This document shows, in pieces, positions 8,945 through 17,676 of a stretch of 64,000 bases of DNA (positions within the stretch are counted from its first letter, which is position 1; each line of letters begins with the position of its first letter). Source of the stretch: Anaeromyxobacter sp. Fw109-5 (lineage in GTDB: Bacteria > Myxococcota > Myxococcia > Myxococcales > Anaeromyxobacteraceae). The stretch covers positions 2,985,001-3,049,000 of the forward strand of contig NC_009675.1 in assembly GCF_000017505.1 (NCBI RefSeq), read 5' to 3'. The notes beneath the pieces were generated by a model. That model was given only the letters and a program-made list of their open reading frames with translations. It searched no databases and was not told the origin of the DNA. The translations under genes were made by a program, and so were the position numbers.

Positions 8945-10780
8945 CTAGCCGGCGCTGGCGCGCGCCTCGGCGCGGGCCTCGCCCTCGAAGATCCGGTGGA
9001 GGCGCGCGTACTCCCCGCCGCGGGCGACGAGCTCGGCGTGCGTGCCGAGCTCCACCACGCGGCCGCCGGAGAGCACCACGATGCGGTCGGCGTTCCGCAC
9101 GGTCGAGAGCCGGTGCGCGATGACCAGCGTCGTGCGGCGGTGGCCGCCCTCGATCGCCATGAGCGAGTCGAGCGCGCGCTGCACCTCGCGCTCGCTCTCC
9201 GCGTCGAGCGCGCTCGTCGCCTCGTCGAGCACCAGGATGGGCGCGTCCTTCAGGAACGCGCGCGCGATGGCGATGCGCTGCCGCTGCCCGCCCGAGAGGA
9301 GGACGCCCCTCTCGCCGACGCGCGTCTCGTAGCCCTGCGGCAGGGCCTCGATGAACTGGTGCGCCTGCGCGAGGCGCGCCGCCCGCTCGACCTCGGCGAG
9401 CGACACCTCCGGCCGGCCGTAGGCGATGTTGGCGCGGATGGTGTCGTTGAAGAGCACCGTCTCCTGCGTCACGAGCGCGAGCTGGGCGCGCAGGCTCTCC
9501 AGCGTCACCTCGCGGAGGTCCTTCCCGTCGACGGTGATCCGCCCGGAGGAGACGTCCCAGAAGCGGGGCAGCAGGTTCGCCACCGTGGTCTTGCCGCCGC
9601 CCGAGGACCCGACGAGCGCGACCACCTCGCCCTTGCGGATCTCGAGATCCAGCCCGTGCAGCACCGGCCGGTCGCCGTAGGCGAAGGTCACCCGCTCGTA
9701 GCGGATCGCCTGGGAGAACGGCGGGAGCCGATCGCGCCCCTCGTCCGGCACCGCGCTCGGCGTGTCGAGGATCTCGAAGATCCGGTCGCCGGCGGCCGCG
9801 CCCTGCATGGCGATCTGCCCGACGCGCCCGAGCTGCTTCACCGGCGTGTAGAGGAGGAGCACGGCCGCGACGAAGGAGAAGAACTTCCCCGGCTCGAGCT
9901 CGCCGGCGAGGATCCGCCCGCCCACCCACCAGATCGCCGCCGCCAGCCCGGCTGCGCCCATGATCTCCATGAGCGGCGAGGAGAACGCGCGGACGAGGTA
10001 GCTGCGGCGCAGGATGCGGATGAGCTTGCGGTTCGCGTCGGAGAACCGCCCCGACTCCCACCGCTCCATGCCGTACGCCTGGACGACCCGCATCCCGCTC
10101 ACGGCCTCCTGCACCATCTCCGAGAGCTCGCCGGCCGTGGACTGCGCGTGGCCGGTGACGCGCTTGAGCCGCTTCGCGAGCCGCACCACGGGCAGCAGCG
10201 TCACCGGCACCGCGCCGAACGCGACGAGCGACATGCGCCAGTCCAGCAGGAAGCAGGAGGCGAGCATCACGATCACGGTGATGCCGTCGCGCAGGTAGCT
10301 CGGGATGGCGTTCGAGACCGCGCTCTCCACCGAGAGCACGTCGGCGGAGAAGCGCTGGAGGATGTCCCCCGAGTGGCGGCGCGCGTAGAAGTCGGGCGAC
10401 AGCCGCAGGAGGTGGTCGAACAGCGCGCGGCGGACGTCCGCGATCATCCGCTGCCCCACCATGCCCATGAGGTAGAACTGCCCGAAGTACGCGACCCCCT
10501 TCACCATCGCCAGGGCGACGATGATGGCGGGCAGCACGCCCAGCACGGCCGTGCGGTCGAGCCGGGCGAGCTGGCCCGCGACGTCCCACGAGGCGGGCAG
10601 GAACCGGGCGAGGCCAGCGAGCGCGTGAGGGTCGCCCCGGAACAGGAACTCGAGCACCGGCCCGAGCAGGTACACGTACGCGGCGGTCGAGAGCGACAGC
10701 ACCGCCATGCACAGGATGGCCAGTGCGAGGGTCAGCTTGTACGGCGCGGCGAAGGCGAGGAGTCTCAGGTACGAGCGCAA
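8945..10780 (-). CDS. msbA: Lipid A export ABC transporter (MsbA-type), fused permease/ATPase
   Basis: A 611-residue half-transporter. The N-terminal ABC membrane domain (about residues 15-310) has six predicted helices. The C-terminal ATPase has Walker A GSSGGGKTTVANLL near 375-388, ABC signature LSGGQRQRIAIARAFL near 485-500, Walker B ILVLDEATSALD, and the H-loop VIAHRLSTVRNADR. Size, order and neighbours (waaA, lpxK, rfaE) fit MsbA, which flips core-lipid A across the inner membrane. The only in-frame start at the right place is TTG 10780; its ribosome-binding site (AGGATGG) is modest. It is the promoter-proximal gene of the LPS operon visible here. Confidence 0.88.
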   Translation of the reverse strand: MRSYLRLLAFAAPYKLTLALAILCMAVLSLSTAAYVYLLGPVLEFLFRGDPHALAGLARFLPASWDVAGQLARLDRTAVLGVLPAIIVALAMVKGVAYFGQFYLMGMVGQRMIADVRRALFDHLLRLSPDFYARRHSGDILQRFSADVLSVESAVSNAIPSYLRDGITVIVMLASCFLLDWRMSLVAFGAVPVTLLPVVRLAKRLKRVTGHAQSTAGELSEMVQEAVSGMRVVQAYGMERWESGRFSDANRKLIRILRRSYLVRAFSSPLMEIMGAAGLAAAIWWVGGRILAGELEPGKFFSFVAAVLLLYTPVKQLGRVGQIAMQGAAAGDRIFEILDTPSAVPDEGRDRLPPFSQAIRYERVTFAYGDRPVLHGLDLEIRKGEVVALVGSSGGGKTTVANLLPRFWDVSSGRITVDGKDLREVTLESLRAQLALVTQETVLFNDTIRANIAYGRPEVSLAEVERAARLAQAHQFIEALPQGYETRVGERGVLLSGGQRQRIAIARAFLKDAPILVLDEATSALDAESEREVQRALDSLMAIEGGHRRTTLVIAHRLSTVRNADRIVVLSGGRVVELGTHAELVARGGEYARLHRIFEGEARAEARASAG

Positions 10781-10928
10781 GGCGCGGCCATCCTATGCCA
10801 GAACGCCCGCCTTAGGCAGGACGACGGCACCCCGACCGGGGGCGACTCGCGCCCACCCCTTCGCTCGCCCGCCCGCTCGCCGCCTCAACCCCGCCATCGA
10901 TCGGCGCCGCCGGGGCAGAGGGGCAGCT

Positions 10929-12998
10929 TCATTCCTCGACGCCCTTGACCTTCCCCTCGGCCCTCCGCCGCTCGATGATCTTCTGCGCGATGGGCGGCGG
11001 CACCGGATCGTAGTGCGACGGCTCCATGGTGAAGTAGCCGACGCCCTGGGTGAGCGAGCGGAGATCGGCGTCGTAGGTCATGGCCTCCGCGTGCGGGCAG
11101 ACGGCGCGGATGAGCACGCCGCGCGCGAGGGGCTCCATGCCCTGCACCTTGGCGCGCCGGCTGTTCAGATCGCCCATCACCGCGCCGACGTACTCCTCGG
11201 GGACGCGCACCTCGAGCTTCATGACCGGCTCGAGCAGGATGGGCCGAGCCTCGAGCACCGCCTTCTTGAAGGCCATCGACCCGGCCACCTGGAACGCCAT
11301 GTCGGAGCTGTCCACGTCGTGGTAGCTGCCGAACACGAGCTTCGCCCTGAAGTCGACCACCGGGTAGCCGGCGAGCGGGCCCGAGTGGAGCGCCCCGCGG
11401 ATCCCCTTCTCGACGGAGGGGATGAACTGGCGCGGGACGACGCCACCCACGATCGCGTCCTCGAACTCGAAGCCCTCGCCGCGCGGCTTCGGCGACAGCT
11501 CCACGTGCGCGTCGCCGTACTGCCCGTGCCCGCCGGTCTGCCGCTTGAACTTGCCCTGGGCCTTGGCGGGCGCGGTGATGGTCTCGAGGTACGCCGGCGT
11601 CGGAGGCGCGAGGGTGATCTCGACGCCGTGCTTGCGCTTCACGCGCTCGACGGTGACATCGATGTGCGCCTGGCCCATGCCCTGGAGGAGCATCTCGCCG
11701 GTGTCCGGGGAGCGGGCGAGCTCCAGCGAGGGATCCTCCTCGATGAGCTTCTGGAGCGCCGCGGCCGCCTTGTCGTCGCCGGCCTTCGCGTGGACCGCGT
11801 ACGACACCGGGCGCGTGTGCTGCGCGAAGGGAGGCAGGACGAGGGGCGCGCCGGGGTCGCACAGCGTGTCGCCGGTGTGCGCGTCCTTGAGCTTCATGAG
11901 CACGACGAACTCGCCGGGCCCGGCCTCGGGGACCTCCGCCGTCTGCGCGCCGTCGGTGCGGTGCAGGTGGGCGACGCGCTCCTCGCTGCGCGTCCGCGGG
12001 TTCATCACGGTGGCGTCGTGCTTCAGCGTGCCGGAGAAGACGCGGACGTAGTCGACGCGCCCGGCGAAGTGGTCGATCGTCGTCTTGAACACCTGGCCGC
12101 AGAACGGAGCCTCCGCCGAGGCCTGGCGGGAGACCTCCTTGCCCGCGAGGTCCTTCCCCTTCAGCTCGCGGGTCTCCGGGGCCGGGAAGACGCGGACGGC
12201 GAGGTCGAGCAGCTCCCGGATCCCGACGCCGCTCTTGGCGCACGCGCAGGCGACGGGGAGCAGGCGCTGCGCCGCCGCGCCCGCCGCGACGCCGCGGGCG
12301 ATCTCGTCCTCCGTCAGCGCGCCGCCCTCGAGGTACTTCCCGAGCAGCTCGTCGTCCGACTCCGCCGCGGCCTCCACCAGGCCCGTGCGGAGGCGCTCCG
12401 CCTCGCCGCGCAGGTCGGAGGGGATCTCGCCCTCCGCGTACTTCCCCTTGCCGTCGTGGAGGTGGGCCTTCATCGACAGCAGGTTCACGAGGCCGGCGCA
12501 CTTCCCGCCGGCGACGATGGGGAGCTGCAGCGGGACGGCCTTCACCTTGAGAGAGGCCTCCGCGTCGGCGAGCGTCTTCGCGAAGTCGGCCTGCTCGTGG
12601 TCGAGCCGGGTGATGACGGCGATCGCGGGCCGGCCCGACTCGGCGAGCACGTCGAAGGTGCGCTCCGCACGGTTGTGCGCACCGTCGGCGGCCGAGATGG
12701 CGAGCACCGCGCCCTCGGTCACCTGGAGCGCCCACTCCACCTCCGTCAGGAAGGCGGCGAAGCCCGGGCAGTCGAGCACGTGGAACGCGCGGCCGCCCTC
12801 CTCGAAGCTCTCGGGGTGCAGCGACAGCGTGAAGTTGCGCTTCTTCTCCTCCGGCTCCGCGTCGAGGCGCGAGGTCGAGCCCTCGGCGGGGGGGCGCTTC
12901 GGATCGGCGATGCGCCAGAGCGCCTCGACGAGGGCGGTCTTCCCCGCCCCGTCGGCGCCGATGATGGAGAAGGTGCGGATCACGCGGGAGTTGGCCAT
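10929..12998 (-). CDS. Divergent elongation factor G paralogue (EF-G-like GTPase)
   Basis: A 689-residue protein with the full EF-G layout: G domain (1-280), domain II (VFKTTIDHFAGRVDYVRVFSG, about 310-390), then domains III, IV and V (QTGGHGQYGDAHVELSP near 510). The P-loop is IGADGAGKTALVEAL. The usual switch regions are altered: G3 reads DCPGF rather than DTPGH. G4 reads TRLD rather than NKMD, so the Asn and Lys that usually contact guanine are absent. This resembles the EF-G-like/EF-G2 paralogues, not the main translocase. ATG 12998 is preferred for its GGAG six bases upstream; an ATG 15 nt further upstream is possible. It appears monocistronic. Confidence 0.85.
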   Translation of the reverse strand: MANSRVIRTFSIIGADGAGKTALVEALWRIADPKRPPAEGSTSRLDAEPEEKKRNFTLSLHPESFEEGGRAFHVLDCPGFAAFLTEVEWALQVTEGAVLAISAADGAHNRAERTFDVLAESGRPAIAVITRLDHEQADFAKTLADAEASLKVKAVPLQLPIVAGGKCAGLVNLLSMKAHLHDGKGKYAEGEIPSDLRGEAERLRTGLVEAAAESDDELLGKYLEGGALTEDEIARGVAAGAAAQRLLPVACACAKSGVGIRELLDLAVRVFPAPETRELKGKDLAGKEVSRQASAEAPFCGQVFKTTIDHFAGRVDYVRVFSGTLKHDATVMNPRTRSEERVAHLHRTDGAQTAEVPEAGPGEFVVLMKLKDAHTGDTLCDPGAPLVLPPFAQHTRPVSYAVHAKAGDDKAAAALQKLIEEDPSLELARSPDTGEMLLQGMGQAHIDVTVERVKRKHGVEITLAPPTPAYLETITAPAKAQGKFKRQTGGHGQYGDAHVELSPKPRGEGFEFEDAIVGGVVPRQFIPSVEKGIRGALHSGPLAGYPVVDFRAKLVFGSYHDVDSSDMAFQVAGSMAFKKAVLEARPILLEPVMKLEVRVPEEYVGAVMGDLNSRRAKVQGMEPLARGVLIRAVCPHAEAMTYDADLRSLTQGVGYFTMEPSHYDPVPPPIAQKIIERRRAEGKVKGVEE

Positions 12999-13093
12999 GT
13001 CGTTCTCCGGCATCCCGCGCCCCCGGGCGCGGGGTGGTCGCTGAAGGATGCAACGAGACACGGCCGCGGCGCCACGGGTTCTTCACCGCGCGG

Positions 13094-13121
13094 CCGGCGC
13101 GGCCCGAGAGGGCCGCGCCGG
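13094..13121 (-). terminator. Strong hairpin after the acyl-CoA synthetase gene
   Basis: A perfect 12-bp inverted repeat (CCGGCGCGGCCC / GGGCCGCGCCGG) with a 4-nt loop lies 20 nt past the synthetase stop and before the EF-G-like start. No T-run follows on the minus strand, so it may end transcription weakly or protect the 3' end. Its core is nearly the same as the hairpin at 49777-49810. Confidence 0.5.
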
Positions 13122-13141
13122 TTCGCCGCGGACCGTCGTGA

Positions 13142-14842
13142 TCAGTCGCCTCGGGCGAGCTCGGGGAAGTCGTCCTGCCAGAACTCGCGGGGACCGCGCG
13201 GCGCGCCGGGCTCGCGCGCCTGCTCGCGGCGGCGGAGCTCGACGCGGCGGATCTTGCCGGACACGGTCTTCGGCAGCTCCGAGAACTCGAGGCGCCGGAC
13301 GCGCTTGAACGGCGCGAGCCGCCGGCGCAGGAACCGGAAGACCTCCAGCGCCAGCTCTCGATCGGGCGCGCGCCCGGGCTTGAGGATGATGAACGCCTTG
13401 GGGACGAGGCCGCGCACCGGGTCCGGGCTCGGCACGATCGCCGCCTCCGCCACCGCGTCGTGCTCGATGAGCGCGCTCTCCAGCTCGAACGGGCTGATCC
13501 GGTAGTCCGAGCTCTTGAAGACGTCGTCCGCGCGCCCGACGTAGGTGATGTACCCGTCCGCGTCCCGGGTGGCCACGTCGCCGGTGTGGTAGTGGCCGTG
13601 CCGCGCGGTGAACTCGTTGAGATTGGGGTCGTCCTCGTAGCCCGCCATGAGGCCGGCCGGGCGCGGCTCGAGCGAGATGCTGACCTCGCCCTCCTCCGGC
13701 GCCGGGCGCCCGTCCTCGTCGAGCAGCGCGATGCGGTAGCCCGGCAGCGGGCGGCCCATGGAGCCCGTCTTGAGCGGCTGCCCGGGCGAGTTGCCGATCT
13801 GGGCGGTCGTCTCCGTCTGGCCGTAGCCGTCGCGGATGGTGACGCCCCACGCCCGCTTGACGCGCTCGATGACCTCGGGGTTGAGGGGCTCGCCCGCGGA
13901 GAGGGCCTCGCGCAGCTTCACCTGGTGCTGGGCGAGCTCCTCGAGGATGAGCATGCGCCAGACGGTGGGCGGGGCGCACATCGTCGTGACCTCGTGGCGC
14001 GCGAGCACCTCCAGCGTCGCGCGCGGCACGAAGCGCGCGTAGTTGTGCACGAACACCGTCGCGCCCGCGTTGAACGGGGCGAAGAAGCTCGACCAGGCGT
14101 GCTTCGCCCAGCCCGGCGACGAGATGTTCATGTGCACGTCGCCCTCGCGGAGGCCGATCCAGTACATCGTGGAGAGGTGCCCGACCGGATAGCTCCGCTG
14201 CGTGTGCACGACGAGCTTCGGCTTCGCGGTCGTGCCGCTCGTGAAGTAGAGCAGCACCGGGTCGGACGACATCGTCTCCCCGTGCGGGATGAAGAGCGAC
14301 GACTCCTCGTAGGCGAGCTCGAACGGGATCCAGCCCGGGACCTGCTCCCCGACGACGAGGCGCGTCAGGCCGCCGTCGATGGTGCGCATCTTCTCCGCGC
14401 CCGCCGGGTCGGTCACGACGTGGCGCACGCGGCCGCGCTCGATGCGGTCCACGAGGTCCTCCGGCGTGAGGAGCGTGCTGGCGGGGATCACGCACGCGCC
14501 GAGCTTCATCGCCGCGAGCATCACCTCCCAGATCTGGACGCAGTTCGGCAGCATCATCAGGATGCGGTCGCCGCGCTCGACGCCGTGACGGCGCAGGTAG
14601 ATGGCGACGCGGTTCGACCGCTCCGCCAGCTCCGCGTAGGACAGGCGCACCTCGGCGCCGTACTCCTCGACGATGTGCAGGGCGGTGCGGGGGTTCCCGT
14701 CCGCGACGATGTCGAACCAGTCGAGCGCCCAGTTGAAGCGATCCAGGACGGGCCAGCGGAACTCCCGGTAGGCGGTCTCGTAGTCCTCGCGGTGCTTCAC
14801 GAGGAAGTCGCGGGCGCGGCGGAAGCTCTCCGTGGACGACAT
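13142..14842 (-). CDS. AMP-forming acyl-CoA synthetase (medium-chain ACSM-like)
   Basis: A 566-residue ANL-superfamily ligase that would activate a carboxylic acid with ATP and CoA. The AMP-binding signature YFTSGTTAKPKLVVHTQRSY lies near residues 190-209. DGYGQTETT near 345 is the adenine-binding motif, GHYHTGDVATRDADGYITYVGRADDVFKSSDYRISPFE carries the hinge Asp, and PKTVSGKIRRVELR near the end has the catalytic Lys. The long N-terminal part (FRWPVLDRFNWALDWFD) and SSPGWAKHAWSSFFAPFNAG resemble medium-chain (ACSM/acetate-like) synthetases. ATG 14842 has a GGGAGG site. Substrate is unknown; no beta-oxidation genes are adjacent. Confidence 0.88.
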   Translation of the reverse strand: MSSTESFRRARDFLVKHREDYETAYREFRWPVLDRFNWALDWFDIVADGNPRTALHIVEEYGAEVRLSYAELAERSNRVAIYLRRHGVERGDRILMMLPNCVQIWEVMLAAMKLGACVIPASTLLTPEDLVDRIERGRVRHVVTDPAGAEKMRTIDGGLTRLVVGEQVPGWIPFELAYEESSLFIPHGETMSSDPVLLYFTSGTTAKPKLVVHTQRSYPVGHLSTMYWIGLREGDVHMNISSPGWAKHAWSSFFAPFNAGATVFVHNYARFVPRATLEVLARHEVTTMCAPPTVWRMLILEELAQHQVKLREALSAGEPLNPEVIERVKRAWGVTIRDGYGQTETTAQIGNSPGQPLKTGSMGRPLPGYRIALLDEDGRPAPEEGEVSISLEPRPAGLMAGYEDDPNLNEFTARHGHYHTGDVATRDADGYITYVGRADDVFKSSDYRISPFELESALIEHDAVAEAAIVPSPDPVRGLVPKAFIILKPGRAPDRELALEVFRFLRRRLAPFKRVRRLEFSELPKTVSGKIRRVELRRREQAREPGAPRGPREFWQDDFPELARGD

Positions 14843-14943
14843 TCGGCCTCCCGTGGTTGGGGACGGCGAGTGTGACAGAGGGCCGCAGGCGCCGCGAGCC
14901 GTCCGGGGCGTCCCGGCAGGGTACCCTCGGGACGGCCGCGCTC

Positions 14944-15594
14944 TCACCCGCCGAGCAGCCGTCCGACGAACGACTCCGACAGGCCGTCGAGCATGAACTG
15001 GATCCCGATCGCCACGAGGAGCAGGCCGGCGGCGCGCTCCAGGATGGCGAGGCCGGTCCGCCCCAGGACCTTCTCCGTGCGCGTGGCGCCGGCGAGGATG
15101 GCGTAGCTCGCCGCGGCGGTGAGCGCGATCGCGACGAGCACCGGGAGGGCGTGCCACCACGGGCCGCCCCGGGCGCGGGCCATGAGGACGACGGCGGTCG
15201 CGATCCCCCCGGGCCCGGCCAGCAGCGGCATCGCGAGCGGGACGATGGCGATGTCCTCCTTGTCGGCGCCGGCCTCCACCTCACCCTCGGTGATGCGCGT
15301 CCGCGACGGCTGCGTGCGGATCATGTCGAGCGCCAGGAGGAGGAGCACGACGCCGCCCGCGATCTTGAAGGCCCCGAGGCTGATGCCGAGGAGCTTGAAC
15401 ACCCACGCGCCGGCGAGCGCGAAGCCGGCGAGCACGACGCCGGCGGCGATGGAGGCGCGGAGCGCGATCACGCGCCGCTCCTCGGCGGAGTGCCGTCGCG
15501 TCATCGCGAGGAAGAACGGCACCGCCGAGAACGGGTCGACGACGAAGAAGATCGCCGAGAACGACACGAAGCCGAGGCTGAGGAGCTCTCCCAT
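14944..15594 (-). CDS. MarC-family integral membrane protein
   Basis: About 216 residues with six predicted transmembrane helices. The first helix region, SFSAIFFVVDPFSAVPFFLAMT, carries the family's conserved DPF..VP motif. AIVPLAMPLLAGPGGIATAVV near residue 125 is the second MarC signature (PLAMPLLAGPG). The family (PF01914, also called UPF0056) sits in the inner membrane; the early link to multiple antibiotic resistance was later withdrawn and function is unknown. ATG 15594 places the first helix close to the N-terminus; an ATG 13 codons upstream at 15633 is also open. Neither has a strong ribosome-binding site. It is probably a single-gene unit. Confidence 0.85.
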   Translation of the reverse strand: MGELLSLGFVSFSAIFFVVDPFSAVPFFLAMTRRHSAEERRVIALRASIAAGVVLAGFALAGAWVFKLLGISLGAFKIAGGVVLLLLALDMIRTQPSRTRITEGEVEAGADKEDIAIVPLAMPLLAGPGGIATAVVLMARARGGPWWHALPVLVAIALTAAASYAILAGATRTEKVLGRTGLAILERAAGLLLVAIGIQFMLDGLSESFVGRLLGG

Positions 15595-15693
15595 GACGCG
15601 GGGCGCAACATACCCCAAACGACCGGTCGTCATTCCGGAAACAGCGCGCGAGGCGGGCCGCCGGGGCGCACCCCCCTCGCCTGCGGCGCGGGG

Positions 15694-16431
15694 CTACTGC
15701 TCGGACGCGCGGCGGGCGAACGGCGAGCGGCGGATCGACCAGACCTTGCGCACGGCCTCGAGCACGATGCGGCGCGACATCTTGGACTGCCCCACGCGCC
15801 GGTCCGCGAAGACGATGGGCACCTCGACGACCCGGAACCCCCGCCGCAGCGCGCGGTAGGTGAGCTCGATCTGGAAGGCGTAGCCGGTGCACTCCACCGT
15901 GGAGAGGTCGATCGCCTCGAGCACCTCCCGCCGGAAGCACTTGAAGCCGCCGGTGAGGTCCCTCACGCGGACGCCCAGGATCGTGCGCGCGTAGAGGCTC
16001 CCGCCGCGCGAGATGAGCTTGCGGCCGAGGCCCCAGTTCACCGTGCCGCCGCCGCGCACGTAGCGCGAGCCGAGCACGAGGTCCGCGTCGGTGCGGGCCC
16101 GCCCCAGCAGCGCGGGCAGGTAGCGCGGATCGTGCGAGAAGTCCGCGTCCATCTCCAGCACGTACGCGTAGCCGCGCGAGAGCGCCCAGTCGAAGCCGGC
16201 GAGGTACGCCTTCCCGAGCCCCTGCTTGCCGGCGCGGTGCAGCACCTGCACGCGCGGCTCGCGCGCGGCGATCTCGTCGGCGAGCCGGCCGGTGCCGTCC
16301 GGCGAGTTGTCGTCGATGACCAGCACGTCCACGTCCGGGGTGGCCGCCAGGACCGCCGCCAGGAGGGGCTCCAGGTTCTCGCGCTCGTCGTAGGTGGGGA
16401 GGCACACCAGGGCCGGACGGCGATCGTTCAT
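15694..16431 (-). CDS. Polyprenyl-phosphate mannosyltransferase-like GT2 (DPM1 family)
   Basis: A 245-residue GT2 enzyme of the dolichol-phosphate mannose synthase family. It starts ALVCLPTYDERENLEPLLAAV; VLVIDDNSPDGTGRLADEI is the nucleotide-binding region, and VLEMDADFSHDPRYLPAL holds the metal-binding DAD. DLTGGFKCFRREVLEAIDL is the usual C-terminal catalytic block. There is no C-terminal membrane domain, as in the shorter soluble DPM1 type. It would make mannosyl- or glucosyl-phosphoryl-polyprenol as a lipid-linked sugar donor. Its ATG overlaps the lpxB stop (ATGA), so it is translated together with a lipid A gene. Confidence 0.87.
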   Translation of the reverse strand: MNDRRPALVCLPTYDERENLEPLLAAVLAATPDVDVLVIDDNSPDGTGRLADEIAAREPRVQVLHRAGKQGLGKAYLAGFDWALSRGYAYVLEMDADFSHDPRYLPALLGRARTDADLVLGSRYVRGGGTVNWGLGRKLISRGGSLYARTILGVRVRDLTGGFKCFRREVLEAIDLSTVECTGYAFQIELTYRALRRGFRVVEVPIVFADRRVGQSKMSRRIVLEAVRKVWSIRRSPFARRASEQ

Positions 16432-17561
16432 GTCATGACCCCAGCCACCTCCTCGGCCACCCGCCTCGGCGCGCCGGGCTCCCCGAGCGAGTCGCGCACC
16501 TCGCGCAGGGCCGCGAGCTGCGTGTCGCGCGCGACGCGGTCGCCGAGGAGCTTCTCGATCTCCGCCGCCATGCGGGCCGGGGAGGCCTCGCCCTGCAGCA
16601 GCTCGGGCACCACTCCACGACCGGCGAGGATGTTGACGAGCGCGAAGTGCGCGATGCGCACGAGGAGGCGGCCGAGCGCGTACGTGAGCCAGGAGAGCCG
16701 GTACACCACCACCATCGGGCGGAGCATGATCGCCGTCTCGAGCGTGGAGGTGCCGCTCTTCACGATGGCCGCGTCGCTCGCGCCCACCACCTCCTCGGTG
16801 CGCCCGTCGACGAGCTTCACCTCGATGGTGCGGTGCTGCGCGAGGTACGGCTCGAGCGCGCTCCGCGGCAGCGTGGGCGCCACGGGGACCACGAACTGCG
16901 CGTCCGGGTGAGCGGCCTTGATCCGCTCGGCGGCCTCGAGCATCGGCGCGAACAGCCGCTTCAGCTCGGAGGGGCGACTGCCCGGCACGAGGGCCACGGT
17001 CGTGCGCGCCCCGTCGAGCCCGAGCGCGGCGCGGTAGCTCCCCGGCGCCTCCGGAGGCGGCCGCTCCGCGAACGGATGCCCGACGAAGCGCGCCCGGACG
17101 CCGGTGCCTTCGTAGTAGCGCGGCTCGAACGGGAGGATGCAGAGCATCCGGTCCACCACCTTGGCGATCTTCTTCGCGCGGCCCTTCCGCCAGGCCCAGA
17201 TGGTGGGAGACACGTAGTAGACGACGGGGATCCCGAGCTTCTTCAGCTTCGCGGCCAGCCGAAGGTTGAAGTCGGGCAGGTCCACGAGCAAGGCCGCCTT
17301 CGGGCGCCGCTCGGCGGCGGTCCGCGCGAGCAGCCGCAGGATCCCGAGGATCCGCGGCAACCTGGGCAGCACCTCGGCGACCCCCATGACGCAGATGTCC
17401 TCCGCGGGGGCGATCGCCTCCAGCCCGGCGGCGCGCAGCCGGGGCCCCCCGACGCCGAAGGCGTGGACCCCCGGGCGCAGGCCGCGGAGCTCCTCCAGCG
17501 CGCGCGCCGCGTGCAGGTCGGCGCTCGCCTCGCCCGCGACGATGAGGATCTCCTCGGCCAA
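16428..17561 (-). CDS. lpxB: Lipid-A-disaccharide synthase
   Basis: A 377-residue GT19 enzyme that joins UDP-diacylglucosamine and lipid X to give the lipid A disaccharide. Family motifs are all present: LIVAGEASADLHAARALEEL near residues 5-24 (GEASAD), VYYVSPTIWAWRKGRAKKI near 115-133, CILPFEPRYYEGTGVRARFVGHPFAE, and LVPGSRPSELKRLFAPML, the UDP-sugar loop. It lacks transmembrane helices and would be peripheral at the inner membrane. The usual partners lpxD, fabZ and lpxA are not in the window; here lpxB is paired with the GT2 gene instead. A 115-nt divergent gap separates it from the TPR-like gene. Confidence 0.93.
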   Translation of the reverse strand: MAEEILIVAGEASADLHAARALEELRGLRPGVHAFGVGGPRLRAAGLEAIAPAEDICVMGVAEVLPRLPRILGILRLLARTAAERRPKAALLVDLPDFNLRLAAKLKKLGIPVVYYVSPTIWAWRKGRAKKIAKVVDRMLCILPFEPRYYEGTGVRARFVGHPFAERPPPEAPGSYRAALGLDGARTTVALVPGSRPSELKRLFAPMLEAAERIKAAHPDAQFVVPVAPTLPRSALEPYLAQHRTIEVKLVDGRTEEVVGASDAAIVKSGTSTLETAIMLRPMVVVYRLSWLTYALGRLLVRIAHFALVNILAGRGVVPELLQGEASPARMAAEIEKLLGDRVARDTQLAALREVRDSLGEPGAPRRVAEEVAGVMT

Positions 17562-17676
17562 GCGGGCGGGTCATAACACCGCGCCGACGGCCGGTCCAAC
17601 GGCGGGGGCCGATGTGGGCGGACGGCGCCACGATGACGGGTGGAGCTTCGCGCCCGAGCGCGGCTAACATCGCCGC

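Noticed and set aside
6540-10712. 1390-codon minus-strand open frame that runs through msbA, PHP and waaA
   Set aside because: Only its last part is waaA. The rest is out of frame with msbA and the PHP gene, which have complete motifs in their own frames. It is not a fusion protein.
8237-13505. Two plus-strand frames of over 900 codons antisense to PHP, msbA and the EF-G-like gene
   Set aside because: No domain, signal peptide or start site supports them, and the minus-strand genes there are certain.
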